From: Betaproteobacteria bacterium | GTDB taxonomy: Bacteria > Pseudomonadota > Gammaproteobacteria > Burkholderiales > SG8-41 | NCBI GenBank assembly: GCA_025356695.1 | Contig: JANXSE010000181.1 | Location: 1-27,679 of the forward strand | DNA: 27,679 nt | Reading direction: 5' to 3' | Notes under the pieces: generated by a model | What the model saw: the letters and a program-made list of their open reading frames with translations, nothing else | Told to the model about the DNA's origin: nothing | Databases searched by the model: none | In this document: in pieces, positions 1-6,979 of the stretch | Layout: each line of letters opens with the position of its first letter | How positions within the stretch are numbered: position 1 is the first letter of the stretch | Translations under genes and position numbers: made by a program

Positions 1-434
1 GCGCCGGTGGCGGTGTAGGCGACGGACTTTGTTTCCAGCAGCGTTTTTTTCAGCGCCTCGACCGAGCTGATGTCGGGTTTCGGCGCGCCGCGTTTGACCG
101 CAATGCCGAGGCCGGCGCTGGCGAGTTCGGCGCGGCTCTCCGCAACCACCTTGCCCTGGGTGATCAACTCATCGATGCCCTCTTTGGTGAGGATCACCAT
201 GTCGGGTGTTTCGCCCGCCTTGAGCTTCGCCAGGATGGAGGCCGAACTGGCGATGGTCACAGCGATCTTGTCGCCGCTGGCGCGTTCGTGTTGCGCCAGC
301 ACTTCATCGAGCACGGTCTGCACCGCGGTGGAGGCGAGCAAATTGAGTTGTGCAGCATTAGCCGGCATGATGAGAACACCTGTCAGTAACGTCATTCCAG
401 CGAAAGCGGGAATCCAGTATTTGAATGATTTCAC
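1..434 (-). CDS. ModA-like periplasmic substrate-binding protein (partial, N-terminal part)
   Basis: The minus strand encodes the first ~144 residues of a periplasmic binding protein; the rest lies beyond the left edge. After the leader, the mature part begins AQLNLLAS and contains the features of the ModA-like class II binding fold: an early TAVQTVLDEVL helix, an ASSASILAKLKAGETPDMVIL block, and a GLGIAVKRGAPKPDISSVEAL block. Homologues of this type are usually annotated as molybdate-like or unspecified substrate-binding proteins; ligand specificity cannot be read from this part. I chose the GTG at 434-432 because it gives a full Sec signal peptide (MKSFKYW, a hydrophobic stretch, then PANA before AQ). 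In-frame ATGs at 395 and 368 would give a leader with no basic N-region, or none. Much of that signal peptide is encoded by a REP-like palindrome. It follows the cupin gene on the same strand by about 80 bases and may be co-transcribed with it. Confidence 0.75.
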   Translation of the reverse strand, partial: MKSFKYWIPAFAGMTLLTGVLIMPANAAQLNLLASTAVQTVLDEVLAQHERASGDKIAVTIASSASILAKLKAGETPDMVILTKEGIDELITQGKVVAESRAELASAGLGIAVKRGAPKPDISSVEALKKTLLETKSVAYTATG

Positions 435-476
435 GAAAACCTGAATTTCCGGGCTCCTGCTTTCGCGGGAGCGACG
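389..476. repeat. REP-like inverted repeat pair
   Basis: Two imperfect copies of one ~25-base palindromic unit lie head to head. Copy one (about 389-412, minus strand) has ATTCC/GGAAT arms around GCGAAAGC. Copy two (about 450-476, plus strand) has GCTCC/GGAGC arms around a TGCTTTCGCG core and ends GCGACGAA. This unit (ATTCCCGC-TTTC-GCGGGAAT-GACGA type) is a widely dispersed REP-like sequence in proteobacteria. Here it sits between the cupin gene and the ModA-like gene and extends into the latter's 5' end. Confidence 0.7.
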
Positions 477-514
477 AATGGATGTAAGCGAGTAATCAAA
501 CAGAACGCAGCCGA

Positions 515-1015
515 TCAGACCGCCTCGTATTTGAAGCGTTTGATGTTTTCCATATTGATGCCTTCGATGCGGATCAGGCGCGTCGCCCCGGCCCGGCTCG
601 GCGAATGCAGGTCGCCTTCGTTGTAGACATGGGCGATGCCGGGCTTGAGCGTGTAGTCTTTTTTGTGTTTAACCTTGCCGGTCACGTCGGGGCCGGCGGG
701 TGACACCAGTTCCCAGTCGAACATCTTGGTTTCGCCGCTGACCTGACCGTAGATCGCCCACGACGGACCGTGGTCGTGCGGCGGGCTTTCTTTGGCGCCC
801 TTGTAGTTATGGGCAAGTACGCAGAAGTGAAGCTCCGGGTCTTCGTAGAGAATTTTCCGCTCCGGCGAATTGTCATCGAAGCATTTATCCATCAATTCGC
901 GATTGACCAGCAACTCGCGCAACATCGCGCAAACGGTGGTGCGGCCGGCCGGGCCGGGCTTGGCTTTGAGTGCGTCGTGACAGGCTTTGCCGAATTCTTC
1001 GATTGAATGTTGCAT
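515..1015 (-). CDS. Cupin-fold metal-dependent protein, cysteine-dioxygenase-like
   Basis: The product (166 aa) is a single-domain double-stranded beta-helix protein. The metal-binding signature is visible: PPHDHGPSWAIYG supplies His80 and His82, the GETKMFDWE strand follows, and the DLHSPS turn supplies His137. This HxH...H pattern is that of cysteine dioxygenase and related Fe(II) cupins that act on small thiols or acids; the exact substrate is unknown. I prefer the ATG at 1015, because GGGGGA sits about 6-8 bases upstream; the in-frame ATG at 1021 is immediately next to that element and an earlier one at 1039 has no good ribosome site. It is divergent from the Bug gene at 1148, and the ModA-like gene lies downstream. 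No signal peptide, so cytoplasmic. Confidence 0.8.
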   Translation of the reverse strand: MQHSIEEFGKACHDALKAKPGPAGRTTVCAMLRELLVNRELMDKCFDDNSPERKILYEDPELHFCVLAHNYKGAKESPPHDHGPSWAIYGQVSGETKMFDWELVSPAGPDVTGKVKHKKDYTLKPGIAHVYNEGDLHSPSRAGATRLIRIEGINMENIKRFKYEAV

Positions 1016-1048
1016 GTTCATTCCCCCGTACGTGGTCAACGAAGGCCT

Positions 1049-1054
1049 AGCCTA
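1049..1054 (-). promoter_or_regulatory. Candidate -10 element for the cupin gene
   Basis: On the minus strand TAGGCT lies 21 bases before a GGGGG Shine-Dalgarno. The -35 match (TTCCCT at 17 bases) is weak. The same arrangement (TAGACT, short leader, GGGGGA) precedes the beta-propeller and cytochrome genes further right. Confidence 0.3.
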
Positions 1055-1098
1055 ATCAATTGTGGCGGGATAGGGAAGGGGCATGCGTTTTTAACGGA

Positions 1099-1104
1099 TA
1101 TAAT
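1099..1104 (+). promoter_or_regulatory. Candidate -10 element (TATAAT) for the first Bug gene
   Basis: A perfect TATAAT lies 43 bases before the chosen ATG, giving a predicted leader of about 37 bases. No convincing -35 hexamer is seen at 16-18 bases, so it may need an activator. It is divergent from the cupin gene's promoter region. Confidence 0.4.
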
Positions 1105-1147
1105 CCTACGCTGCATCGAATGCGGAATTTCTGGAATTCAAACAATC

Positions 1148-2134
1148 ATGCGTATTTTTCCGGTGTTGGCGGGATGGCTGCTCACAGCAGTCGGCATGTC
1201 GGGTATCGCGGCGGCGGCGCAGACGCCGGATTATCCCAATCGACCGATCCGCCTGGTGGTCGCTTTTCCGCCCGGCGGCAATGTCGACGTGTTCGCGCGG
1301 TTGCTGGCGCGCCAGGTCGAAGCGCAGCTCGGCCAGCAGATCGTCGTTGATAACCGCGCCGGTGGTGCGAACGGCATCGTCGGTTACGACATCGTTGCCA
1401 AGGCGCCAGCCGATGGCTATACATTGTTGAGCGCTGCCTTTGCGTTTGTCGTCAATCCGGCGCTTTACGACAAGCTGCCGTACAACACGGAGAAGGATTT
1501 CGTGCCGATCACCAACTTCGTGCTCGGCCTCGGTTATGTGTTGACGGTCAACGGCGGCGTGCCGGCGCAGTCGGTGCGCGAACTGATCGCGCTGGCGAAA
1601 AGCCGCAGCGAACCGCTGCGCTACAGCTCGGCGGGCATCGGCAACGGCCAGCATCTGGCGGCCGAACTCTTCCGTCTCAAGGCCGGCATTCCGCTGCTGC
1701 ACGTGCCCTATAAAGGTGGCGGTCCCGCGCTGAATGCCGTCGTCAGCGGTGAAACGCAGTTGAGTTTTCCGTCGCCGATTCCGGTGGCGCCGCATGTCAA
1801 ATCGGGGCGCGTGCGCGCGCTCGGCTTTACCGGTGACACGCGTGTATCGTTGTTGCCGGATACGCCGACCCTCGCCGAGGCCGGTTTGCCGGGGTTCAAG
1901 TTCGACGCCGGCTGGCACGCGTGGTTCGCGCCGGCGCGCACGCCGCCGGCGATCGTCAATCGCGTCTATGCCGAGGTGAAGAAAGCGCTGGAGGTGCCGA
2001 AGCTGCGCGAGATCTTCATTGCCGGCGGTTACGAGCCGAAGGGCGACACCCCGGCCGAATTTCAGAAAACGTTCCGTGCCGACATCAAACACTATGCTGA
2101 GATCGTCAAGGCGGCGAAGATCGAAGCGCAATAA
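1148..2134 (+). CDS. Bug/TctC-family tripartite tricarboxylate transporter substrate-binding protein
   Basis: A 328-residue periplasmic binding protein of the Bug family, which captures small organic acids or related compounds. The start at 1148 gives a standard Sec leader (MRIFPVLAGWLL..., cleavage near AAAA/QTPDYP). Family landmarks appear in order: YPNRPIRLVVAFPPGGNVD (the loop that contacts the ligand carboxylate), GQQIVVDNRAGGANGIVG, APADGYTLL, YNTEKDFVPI, YSSAGIGNGQHLAAELF, HVPYKGGGPALNAVVSGETQLSF, LPDTPTLAEAGLPGF and a C-terminal helical tail ending AAKIEAQ. The open frame extends upstream to 1007, but that would hide the leader behind 47 residues. The ribosome site is weak (GGAA, about 12 bases upstream). 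A second Bug gene follows after 11 bases, so they are probably co-transcribed. No TctA/TctB permease is adjacent. Confidence 0.9.
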   Translation: MRIFPVLAGWLLTAVGMSGIAAAAQTPDYPNRPIRLVVAFPPGGNVDVFARLLARQVEAQLGQQIVVDNRAGGANGIVGYDIVAKAPADGYTLLSAAFAFVVNPALYDKLPYNTEKDFVPITNFVLGLGYVLTVNGGVPAQSVRELIALAKSRSEPLRYSSAGIGNGQHLAAELFRLKAGIPLLHVPYKGGGPALNAVVSGETQLSFPSPIPVAPHVKSGRVRALGFTGDTRVSLLPDTPTLAEAGLPGFKFDAGWHAWFAPARTPPAIVNRVYAEVKKALEVPKLREIFIAGGYEPKGDTPAEFQKTFRADIKHYAEIVKAAKIEAQ

Positions 2135-2145
2135 CTGGAGGAAGC

Positions 2146-3129
2146 ATGAAAAATACGAGGCAATGTGTTATTCGAGGCGCCATCGCCATGGCGATATTCG
2201 TGGTTGGAGCATGCGGGCAGGCGTCCGCGCAGCCGCTGCCATGCAAAGTCCTCCGTGTCATCAATCCATCGGCACCCGGCGGCAACAGCGACATCGTGTT
2301 CCGGCTGTTTTCGGGCAAGATGGGCGAGATTCTCGGCCAGCAGCTGGTACTCGACTACCGGTCCGGTGCCGGCGGTACCATCGGTGCTGATATGGTCGCG
2401 AAGAGCCCGCCCGATGGCTGTACGACGGGGATCGTGGCGGCGAGTTTTGTCATTAATCCAGCGTTGATCAAAAAGCTGCCGTTCGACACCGTCAAGGACT
2501 TCACACCGCTCGGACTCGTTGTGGATATTCCGACCTCGGTGGTGGTGCACCCGTCGCTGCCGGTCAAGAACGTCAAGGACCTGATCGCGCTGGCCAAAAC
2601 CAAGCCAGGTGAGCTGTTCTATTCGAGCTCGGGACCGGGCACGGTCGGCCACCTTGCCGGCGAACTGCTCAACTCGACCGTCGGCATCAAGCTCGTCCAC
2701 GTGCCGTACAAAGGTATTGCGCCGGGTGTGGTCGACCTCATCGCGGGGCAGGTGCAATTGTCGTTTCCGAGCATCCCGGTGGTGATCGAAAATGTGCGTA
2801 GCGGCAAACTGAAAATGATCGCGCAATGCGGCACCGCGCGTTCGTCATCGGTGCCCGATGTGCCGACCATGGTCGAGTCAGGCGTCAAGGGTTTTGTCGT
2901 CAGCAGCGGTTTCAGCTTCATCGGGCCGGCGGGCATACCCAAAGCGGTGATCGAGAAACTCAACGGTGCGCTGGCCAAATCGCTGCAGGACCCGACGGTG
3001 CGCAAGGAGCTGATCAGCCGCGGCGCCGATCCGGTCGGCAATACGTCGGAACAGCACGCCGCCTATATCAAGTCCGAAATCGAGAAATGGCAGAAGGTTG
3101 CGTCGCATGCCGGCATCGTCCCCGAATAA
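2146..3129 (+). CDS. Bug/TctC-family substrate-binding protein, cysteine-containing variant
   Basis: A 327-residue Bug protein whose ATG is preceded by GGAGGAAGC. The fold markers are present: NPSAPGGNSDI, GQQLVLDYRSGAGGTIG, FDTVKDFTPL, HPSLPVKNVKDLIALAK, YSSSGPGTVGHLAGELL, HVPYKGIAPGVVDLIAGQVQLSFPS and VPDVPTMVESGV. It is unusual for the family in carrying cysteines at conserved positions: LPCKVLR (Cys33) replaces the common YPxKPIR, and SPPDGC (Cys92) replaces PDGY; another is in IAQCGTA. A disulfide in the mature protein is possible. The leader also contains VVGAC (Cys23), which loosely fits a lipobox, so it could be a lipoprotein; simple cleavage after ASA is equally plausible. The next gene begins inside its last codons, which suggests one transcript with the dehydrogenase. 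Confidence 0.9.
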   Translation: MKNTRQCVIRGAIAMAIFVVGACGQASAQPLPCKVLRVINPSAPGGNSDIVFRLFSGKMGEILGQQLVLDYRSGAGGTIGADMVAKSPPDGCTTGIVAASFVINPALIKKLPFDTVKDFTPLGLVVDIPTSVVVHPSLPVKNVKDLIALAKTKPGELFYSSSGPGTVGHLAGELLNSTVGIKLVHVPYKGIAPGVVDLIAGQVQLSFPSIPVVIENVRSGKLKMIAQCGTARSSSVPDVPTMVESGVKGFVVSSGFSFIGPAGIPKAVIEKLNGALAKSLQDPTVRKELISRGADPVGNTSEQHAAYIKSEIEKWQKVASHAGIVPE

Positions 3130-4018
3130 GTTGAACGTGGCGCTGCCGCCGGTGGCCGTGGTCGGCCTCGGCCTGATCGGCACCTCGCTGGCGAAACGTC
3201 TGCTTGACGCGGGCTTCGTCGTCCACGGGTTTGACGTCGACGCGGTGCGCAGCGCGAACCTCGAAAAGATCGGCGGCATACCCGCAGCCTCCTTGCCTGA
3301 AGCGGCGCTCGCGGCGAAGATCGTCGTACTCTCGGTGTTCAATACCGATCAGGTCGAAGCCGTGGTCGAAGGCAGGGATGGTGCGCCGCATCTTGAGCTC
3401 AGAGCCGGGCATGCGGTGATTTGCACCAGCACCTGCGATCCCGATCGGGTGGCGGCGCTGGCCGAGCGCGTGTCGCCGCGCGGCATCCGTTTCCTCGAAA
3501 TGCCGCTCTCGGGCAACAGCGACCAGATCGCACTCGGCAACGGTATCGGTCTGGCCGGCGGCACGCGCGAACTGATGGACGAACTGGCGCCGGTGCTCGA
3601 CGCGCTGTGCAAAAAATATTATTTTCTCGGCAGCGCCGGGGCGGCAGGGCGCGGCAAGCTGGCGGTCAATCTGATCGGCGGCCTCAACCGCGCGGTGATG
3701 GCGGAAGGCTTGGCGTTTGCCGAAGCGATGGGGCTGGAACTCGAGGCTTTTCTGGAAGTGCTGAAGGCCTCGGCGGCCTACTCGCGGACCATGGACAACC
3801 GCGGCCTGAAAATGATCCGCAGCGATTACGAGCCGCACGCCAAGCTGTCGCAATCGCGCAAGGATTTCGCGCTGATGCAGAGCATGGCCGGCCGCGTCGG
3901 CCAGCAGTTGCCACTCGCCGGCCTTTATGTCGAATTGATCGAATCCTGTCTCGCGCATGGCGAGGGCGATCTCGATAATTCGGCCGTCATGAAGGAAATG
4001 CGCCGCCGCCGCAGATAG
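3107..4018 (+). CDS. NAD(P)-dependent beta-hydroxyacid dehydrogenase (3-hydroxyisobutyrate dehydrogenase-like)
   Basis: A 303-residue cytoplasmic oxidoreductase of the 6-phosphogluconate/3-hydroxyisobutyrate dehydrogenase superfamily. The N-terminal Rossmann motif is GLGLIGTSLAKRLLDAG (residues 20-36), followed by an FDVD acidic strand end that favours NAD over NADP. Next come the substrate-side LEMPLSGNS block and the catalytic-lysine helix (Lys184 in GRGKLAVNLIGGLNRAVMAEG), where the usual G-x-G-x3-K spacing is shortened by about three residues, as in a recognised subgroup with KLA(I/V)NLI. A C-terminal helical domain ends LDNSAVMKEMRRRRR. I chose ATG 3107, 9 bases after AGAAGG; an in-frame TTG at 3098 lies against that element. 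It overlaps the preceding Bug gene by 23 bases in another frame, a strong hint of translational coupling. The likely role is oxidation or reduction of a hydroxyacid whose uptake the Bug proteins support. Confidence 0.85.
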   Translation: MPASSPNKLNVALPPVAVVGLGLIGTSLAKRLLDAGFVVHGFDVDAVRSANLEKIGGIPAASLPEAALAAKIVVLSVFNTDQVEAVVEGRDGAPHLELRAGHAVICTSTCDPDRVAALAERVSPRGIRFLEMPLSGNSDQIALGNGIGLAGGTRELMDELAPVLDALCKKYYFLGSAGAAGRGKLAVNLIGGLNRAVMAEGLAFAEAMGLELEAFLEVLKASAAYSRTMDNRGLKMIRSDYEPHAKLSQSRKDFALMQSMAGRVGQQLPLAGLYVELIESCLAHGEGDLDNSAVMKEMRRRRR

Positions 4019-4025
4019 TGCGTCG

Positions 4026-4039
4026 TTGACGTGGATCAA
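4026..4039. promoter_or_regulatory. FNR/Anr-like binding site
   Basis: TTGAC-GTGG-ATCAA matches the FNR/Anr consensus TTGAT-N4-ATCAA at nine of ten defined positions. A -10-like CAAAAT (4063-4068) lies 23 bases downstream, which would place the box centre near -42, the class II activation position. It is upstream of the ABC importer operon. The match is seen directly; oxygen-responsive control is inference. Confidence 0.45.
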
Positions 4040-4059
4040 GGTCGGGATGGCCCCGGATA

Positions 4060-4085
4060 CGCCAAAATGGCGCCTGTTTTTGGCG
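4060..4085. repeat. Inverted repeat downstream of the dehydrogenase gene
   Basis: CGCCAAAA (4060-4067) and TTTTTGGCG (4077-4085) form arms around a ten-base centre. It could be a weak terminator for the dehydrogenase transcript or an operator, since it overlaps the -10-like element expected from the FNR-like box. It lacks a clean T-tract beyond the arm. Confidence 0.35.
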
Positions 4086-4121
4086 GCAGGCATGAATATC
4101 GGGGATATCGCGGTATTCATC

Positions 4122-4151
4122 TGGACGGCTGTCGGCAAGCTTGATTAGAAT
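4122..4151 (+). promoter_or_regulatory. Candidate sigma-70 promoter for the ABC importer operon
   Basis: TGGACG (4122-4127) and TAGAAT (4146-4151) with an 18-base spacer match TTGACA and TATAAT at four and five of six positions. Transcription would start about 30 bases before the binding-protein ATG. Just upstream, GAATATCG and CGGTATTC form an inverted repeat (about 4093-4118) that could be an operator. Confidence 0.4.
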
Positions 4152-4186
4152 CCCGTGTCCACAATAACCAGTAAATGGAGGAGAAC

Positions 4187-5425
4187 ATGAATAAGCTCCT
4201 GAGCCTCATTTCGATGTTGGCGTTGAGCGGCCTGTTTGGCGCGGCCAACGCGGCCGAACCGGCCAAGGCCAAGATCGGCATTTTGCTGCCGCTGACCGGC
4301 ACGTTTGCCGCCGTGGCGGAAACCCAGCGCGACGGCGCGCTGCTCGCCATCGACGTCATCAACAAACGCGGCGGTCTCAACATGCCCAGCGGCAAAGTCG
4401 TGCTCGAAGGTGTCGTGCAGGACGACGAAGCCAAGCAGGATGTCGCCGTGCGCCGCTTCCGTTACATGCTCGACGAAGGCGTCAAAGGCGTGGGCGGTCA
4501 GACTTTCGCGCCGGTCGCTTACACAATCAACGGTCTGGTCAGCAAAGACCCGCTGGCCTACTTCCCGGTCTGCGTGATGTCAAAAGAAGCCTTTCAAAAA
4601 GGCAAGCTGGCCGAATCGACCTTCGCCACGGCCTACAGCCCGTGGACGGTCGGTTACATGGCCGGTTATTCGGCGGTCAAAACGCTTGGCAAGAAAAAGA
4701 TTTTCTTCCTCGCGCGAGCCGACAGCTTCGGCTGGGATATTCGTGACGGCGTTTATGCGGCAGCCAAAGAGAACGGCGCCGAGATCGTCGGTTACGACGA
4801 ACTCTCGCTGGGCACTGCCGACTACACGACCACGCTGCAGAAAGTGCGCGCGGCCAAGCCCGACGTCTTCATCTTCGCGCAGTTTGCCGCCGACGCGGTG
4901 GCGCTGCTCAAACAGGTCCAGCAAATGGGGCTGAACAAGGAGATGACGATATTCAATGCGTTCATTACCAACGTCGTCGCCAAAGGCCTGCCGCCGGAGG
5001 CGCTCGAAGGTGTTTACGCGATGCACTACTTCTACTACGACCTGGCCAATTTTGCCGACAAGGAAGTGGCGAAGAGCGCCGCGGAATTCACCAATCTGTT
5101 CCGCGCCAAATACAACCGTCCGCCGGATGCTTATGCGGCGATCGCCTACATTGCCTACATGGAAATGTTCCGCGGCTTCGAGGCGGCCAAGACTTTCGAT
5201 GCGCTGAAAGTGTCGGCGGCCCTGATGGCGAACAAGGGCGCATTCAATTCGGTCAAGGGTGCGGCGCGCTGGCGCGAAGATCACGCCGCCGAATACAAAC
5301 ACGCGGCCTTTCTCGTCAAGGGCAAGGGCGAAAAAGAGCGCAAGAATGAATGGGATCTGTTCCAGGTGATGGGTTCGGTCGGCGGCGAGCAGGTGATGCC
5401 GACGCTGAAGTCGCTCGGTTACTAA
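4187..5425 (+). CDS. Branched-chain amino acid/amide-type ABC transporter substrate-binding protein (LivK-like)
   Basis: A 412-residue periplasmic binding protein of the type I (Leu/Ile/Val, amide, urea, aromatic-acid) family. The ATG at 4187 follows GGAGGAGAAC and starts a Sec leader (MNKLLSLISMLALSGLF, cleavage near ANA/AEP). The mature protein opens with KIGILLPLTGTFA, the standard first strand and ligand loop, followed by QRDGALLAIDVINKRGG, the hinge-side KVVLEGVVQDDEAK, a VGGQTFAPVA stretch, and an SFGWDIRDG/YTTTLQKVRAAKPDVF second lobe. The ligand cannot be predicted; neighbours suggest an amide or aromatic acid rather than an amino acid. It is first in an operon with two ATPases and two permeases, and a strong hairpin directly after its stop probably raises its share of protein relative to the membrane parts. 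Confidence 0.92.
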   Translation: MNKLLSLISMLALSGLFGAANAAEPAKAKIGILLPLTGTFAAVAETQRDGALLAIDVINKRGGLNMPSGKVVLEGVVQDDEAKQDVAVRRFRYMLDEGVKGVGGQTFAPVAYTINGLVSKDPLAYFPVCVMSKEAFQKGKLAESTFATAYSPWTVGYMAGYSAVKTLGKKKIFFLARADSFGWDIRDGVYAAAKENGAEIVGYDELSLGTADYTTTLQKVRAAKPDVFIFAQFAADAVALLKQVQQMGLNKEMTIFNAFITNVVAKGLPPEALEGVYAMHYFYYDLANFADKEVAKSAAEFTNLFRAKYNRPPDAYAAIAYIAYMEMFRGFEAAKTFDALKVSAALMANKGAFNSVKGAARWREDHAAEYKHAAFLVKGKGEKERKNEWDLFQVMGSVGGEQVMPTLKSLGY

Positions 5426-5443
5426 ATTGCATTGACGTATAAA

Positions 5444-5476
5444 GGAACGGCGGACGCATTCTGCGTCCGCCGTTCC
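5444..5476. terminator. Strong intra-operon hairpin after the binding-protein gene
   Basis: Perfect 15-base arms (GGAACGGCGGACGCA, 5444-5458, and its complement 5462-5476) close a TTC loop. It is followed only by TTGTG rather than a long T-run. Position between a binding protein and its ATPase gene is typical of a partial terminator or mRNA 3'-end stabiliser in ABC importer operons. Confidence 0.7.
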
Positions 5477-5501
5477 TTGTGCCGACAACCCGGACATCCG
5501 T

Positions 5502-6278
5502 TTGAGCACTGAAATTCTCCAGGCAAAGGCCGTAACCAAACGCTTCGGCGCGATGGTTGCCGTCGACCGCGTTGATTTCATACTGCGCGAATTCGAAGTC
5601 GCGGGCATCATCGGTTCGAACGGCGCCGGCAAGACCACGTTTTTCAACCTGCTCACCGGCATGTACCCGCCGGAAGACGGCGTGATCCTGCACAAGGGTG
5701 TCGACATCACGCACATGACGCCGCAGCAGCGCGTCGCGCGCGGCATTACGCGCACCTTCCAGCTGACCTCGACCTTCGATACGCTGAGCGTGACCGACAA
5801 TCTGGTGCTGGCCTATTACCGTGCCTTCCACAAGGCGTCGATGTGGAACCTGTTGTTCACGAAAATGAAGCGTTTCCACGACGAGCCGAAAATCGTCGCA
5901 ATTCTGGAGACCTTCGACCTCCTGCCGGTGCGCGGGCGCATGGTGAAGAACCTGAGCCTTGGTGAAAAGCGCCGGCTGGAAATCGCCATGGCGGTGCTGG
6001 CCGAACCCGAAGTGCTGCTGCTCGACGAACCGCTGGCGGGGCTGGCCGAATCGGAAATCCATGGCGTGCTTGATGTGCTGCGCCGGCACATCGGCAAGCA
6101 GACGATTTTGATCGTCGAACACAAGATTTCGCACGTCAAGGATTTCGTGCAGCGTCTGATGGTCATGCACGAAGGCCGCGTCATCGCCGAGGGCGGTTAC
6201 GAGGAATGTCTCAATCATCCGGAGGTGCGCAAGAGCTACTGGCAGATCGACGACAGCGCGGAGGCGGCCCATGGCTGA
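5502..6278 (+). CDS. ABC transporter ATP-binding protein, LivG-type
   Basis: A 258-residue ATPase powering the importer. All nucleotide-binding motifs are visible: Walker A GSNGAGKTT (38-46), Q-loop in TRTFQLTS (Gln87), signature LSLGE (151-155), Walker B VLLLDEP (171-177, Glu176) and switch His207 in IVEHKI. The length and the C-terminal VIAEGGYEECLNHPEVRKSYW tail fit LivG. The start appears to be TTG at 5502: no in-frame ATG or GTG occurs between the hairpin and the first strand, and the first internal ATG would remove strand one. The ribosome site is poor, so translation may be low. Its stop codon overlaps the start of the next ATPase gene. Confidence 0.92.
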   Translation: MSTEILQAKAVTKRFGAMVAVDRVDFILREFEVAGIIGSNGAGKTTFFNLLTGMYPPEDGVILHKGVDITHMTPQQRVARGITRTFQLTSTFDTLSVTDNLVLAYYRAFHKASMWNLLFTKMKRFHDEPKIVAILETFDLLPVRGRMVKNLSLGEKRRLEIAMAVLAEPEVLLLDEPLAGLAESEIHGVLDVLRRHIGKQTILIVEHKISHVKDFVQRLMVMHEGRVIAEGGYEECLNHPEVRKSYWQIDDSAEAAHG

Positions 6279-6966
6279 GGTAAACGCGAGCCTCTTTGTG
6301 CGCGGCCTCAATGTCGCTTACGGTGAAGCAAAAGTATTGTTCGACATCGATTTCGACGTGGCGCCGAACCAGATCGTCTGTTGTGTCGGCCGCAACGGCG
6401 CCGGCAAGACCACGTTGTTGAGAAGCATCGCCGGATTTTTGAAGCCGACCTCGGGCGAGGCAACTGCTGACGGCGTCAACCTGCTGGGCCATCGTCCCTA
6501 CGACGTGGCGCGCATGGGCGTCAAATACGTGCCGCAGGACAAGAAGGTGTTTTCCGACCTCACGGTGCGCGAGAACCTTGAACTCGGCAGCTACGCGACC
6601 AAAGATTACAACTGGGACCGCGTGATGGAATATTTTCCCAAGCTGAAGATCCTGCTCGACCGCAAGGCCGGTTTCCTGAGCGGCGGTGAACGCCAGATGC
6701 TGATGATCGGCCGCGCCACGCTGGGCAACCCGAAGGTGATGCTGATCGATGAACCGACCGAGGGGCTGGCGCCCAGCATCGTCACGCATCTCAAAACCGT
6801 GTTCGGTGAACTCAGCAAAAGCGCGGCGCTGGTGATCGTCGAGCAGAATCTGCCGCTGGTCTGTTCGATCGCGCACAAGGTGTATGCCATGCGCGACGGC
6901 CGCATCGTCGCCGAACTGCCCGGTGGTGAGTCGTTGAAGCCGGCGGTCTGCGAGCCGTATCTTTAG
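6271..6966 (+). CDS. ABC transporter ATP-binding protein, LivF-type
   Basis: The second ATPase of the importer, 231 residues. Motifs: Walker A GRNGAGKTT (40-48), Q-loop YVPQDKKVF, signature LSGGE (136-140), Walker B VMLIDEP (156-162). The switch histidine position reads IVEQNL, the Gln substitution usual in LivF proteins. The length is typical. Its ATG overlaps the end of the LivG-type gene by eight bases, and the first permease gene starts right after its stop, so the genes are almost certainly translationally coupled. Confidence 0.93.
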   Translation: MAEVNASLFVRGLNVAYGEAKVLFDIDFDVAPNQIVCCVGRNGAGKTTLLRSIAGFLKPTSGEATADGVNLLGHRPYDVARMGVKYVPQDKKVFSDLTVRENLELGSYATKDYNWDRVMEYFPKLKILLDRKAGFLSGGERQMLMIGRATLGNPKVMLIDEPTEGLAPSIVTHLKTVFGELSKSAALVIVEQNLPLVCSIAHKVYAMRDGRIVAELPGGESLKPAVCEPYL

Positions 6967-6979
6967 GGTGCCTGACGTT

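Noticed and set aside
70..444. A 124-codon plus-strand frame at the left edge
   Set aside because: It is antisense to the ModA-like gene. Its tail NVIPAKAGIQYLND is the reading of the REP-like repeat, not a protein feature.
1007..1147. N-terminal extension of the first Bug gene
   Set aside because: The 47 extra residues precede a clear Sec leader and overlap the divergent cupin gene's start and both candidate promoters.
4580..5800. A 406-codon minus-strand frame opposite the binding-protein and LivG-type genes
   Set aside because: It crosses the intergenic hairpin and lies opposite two well-supported genes; no domain or start signal.
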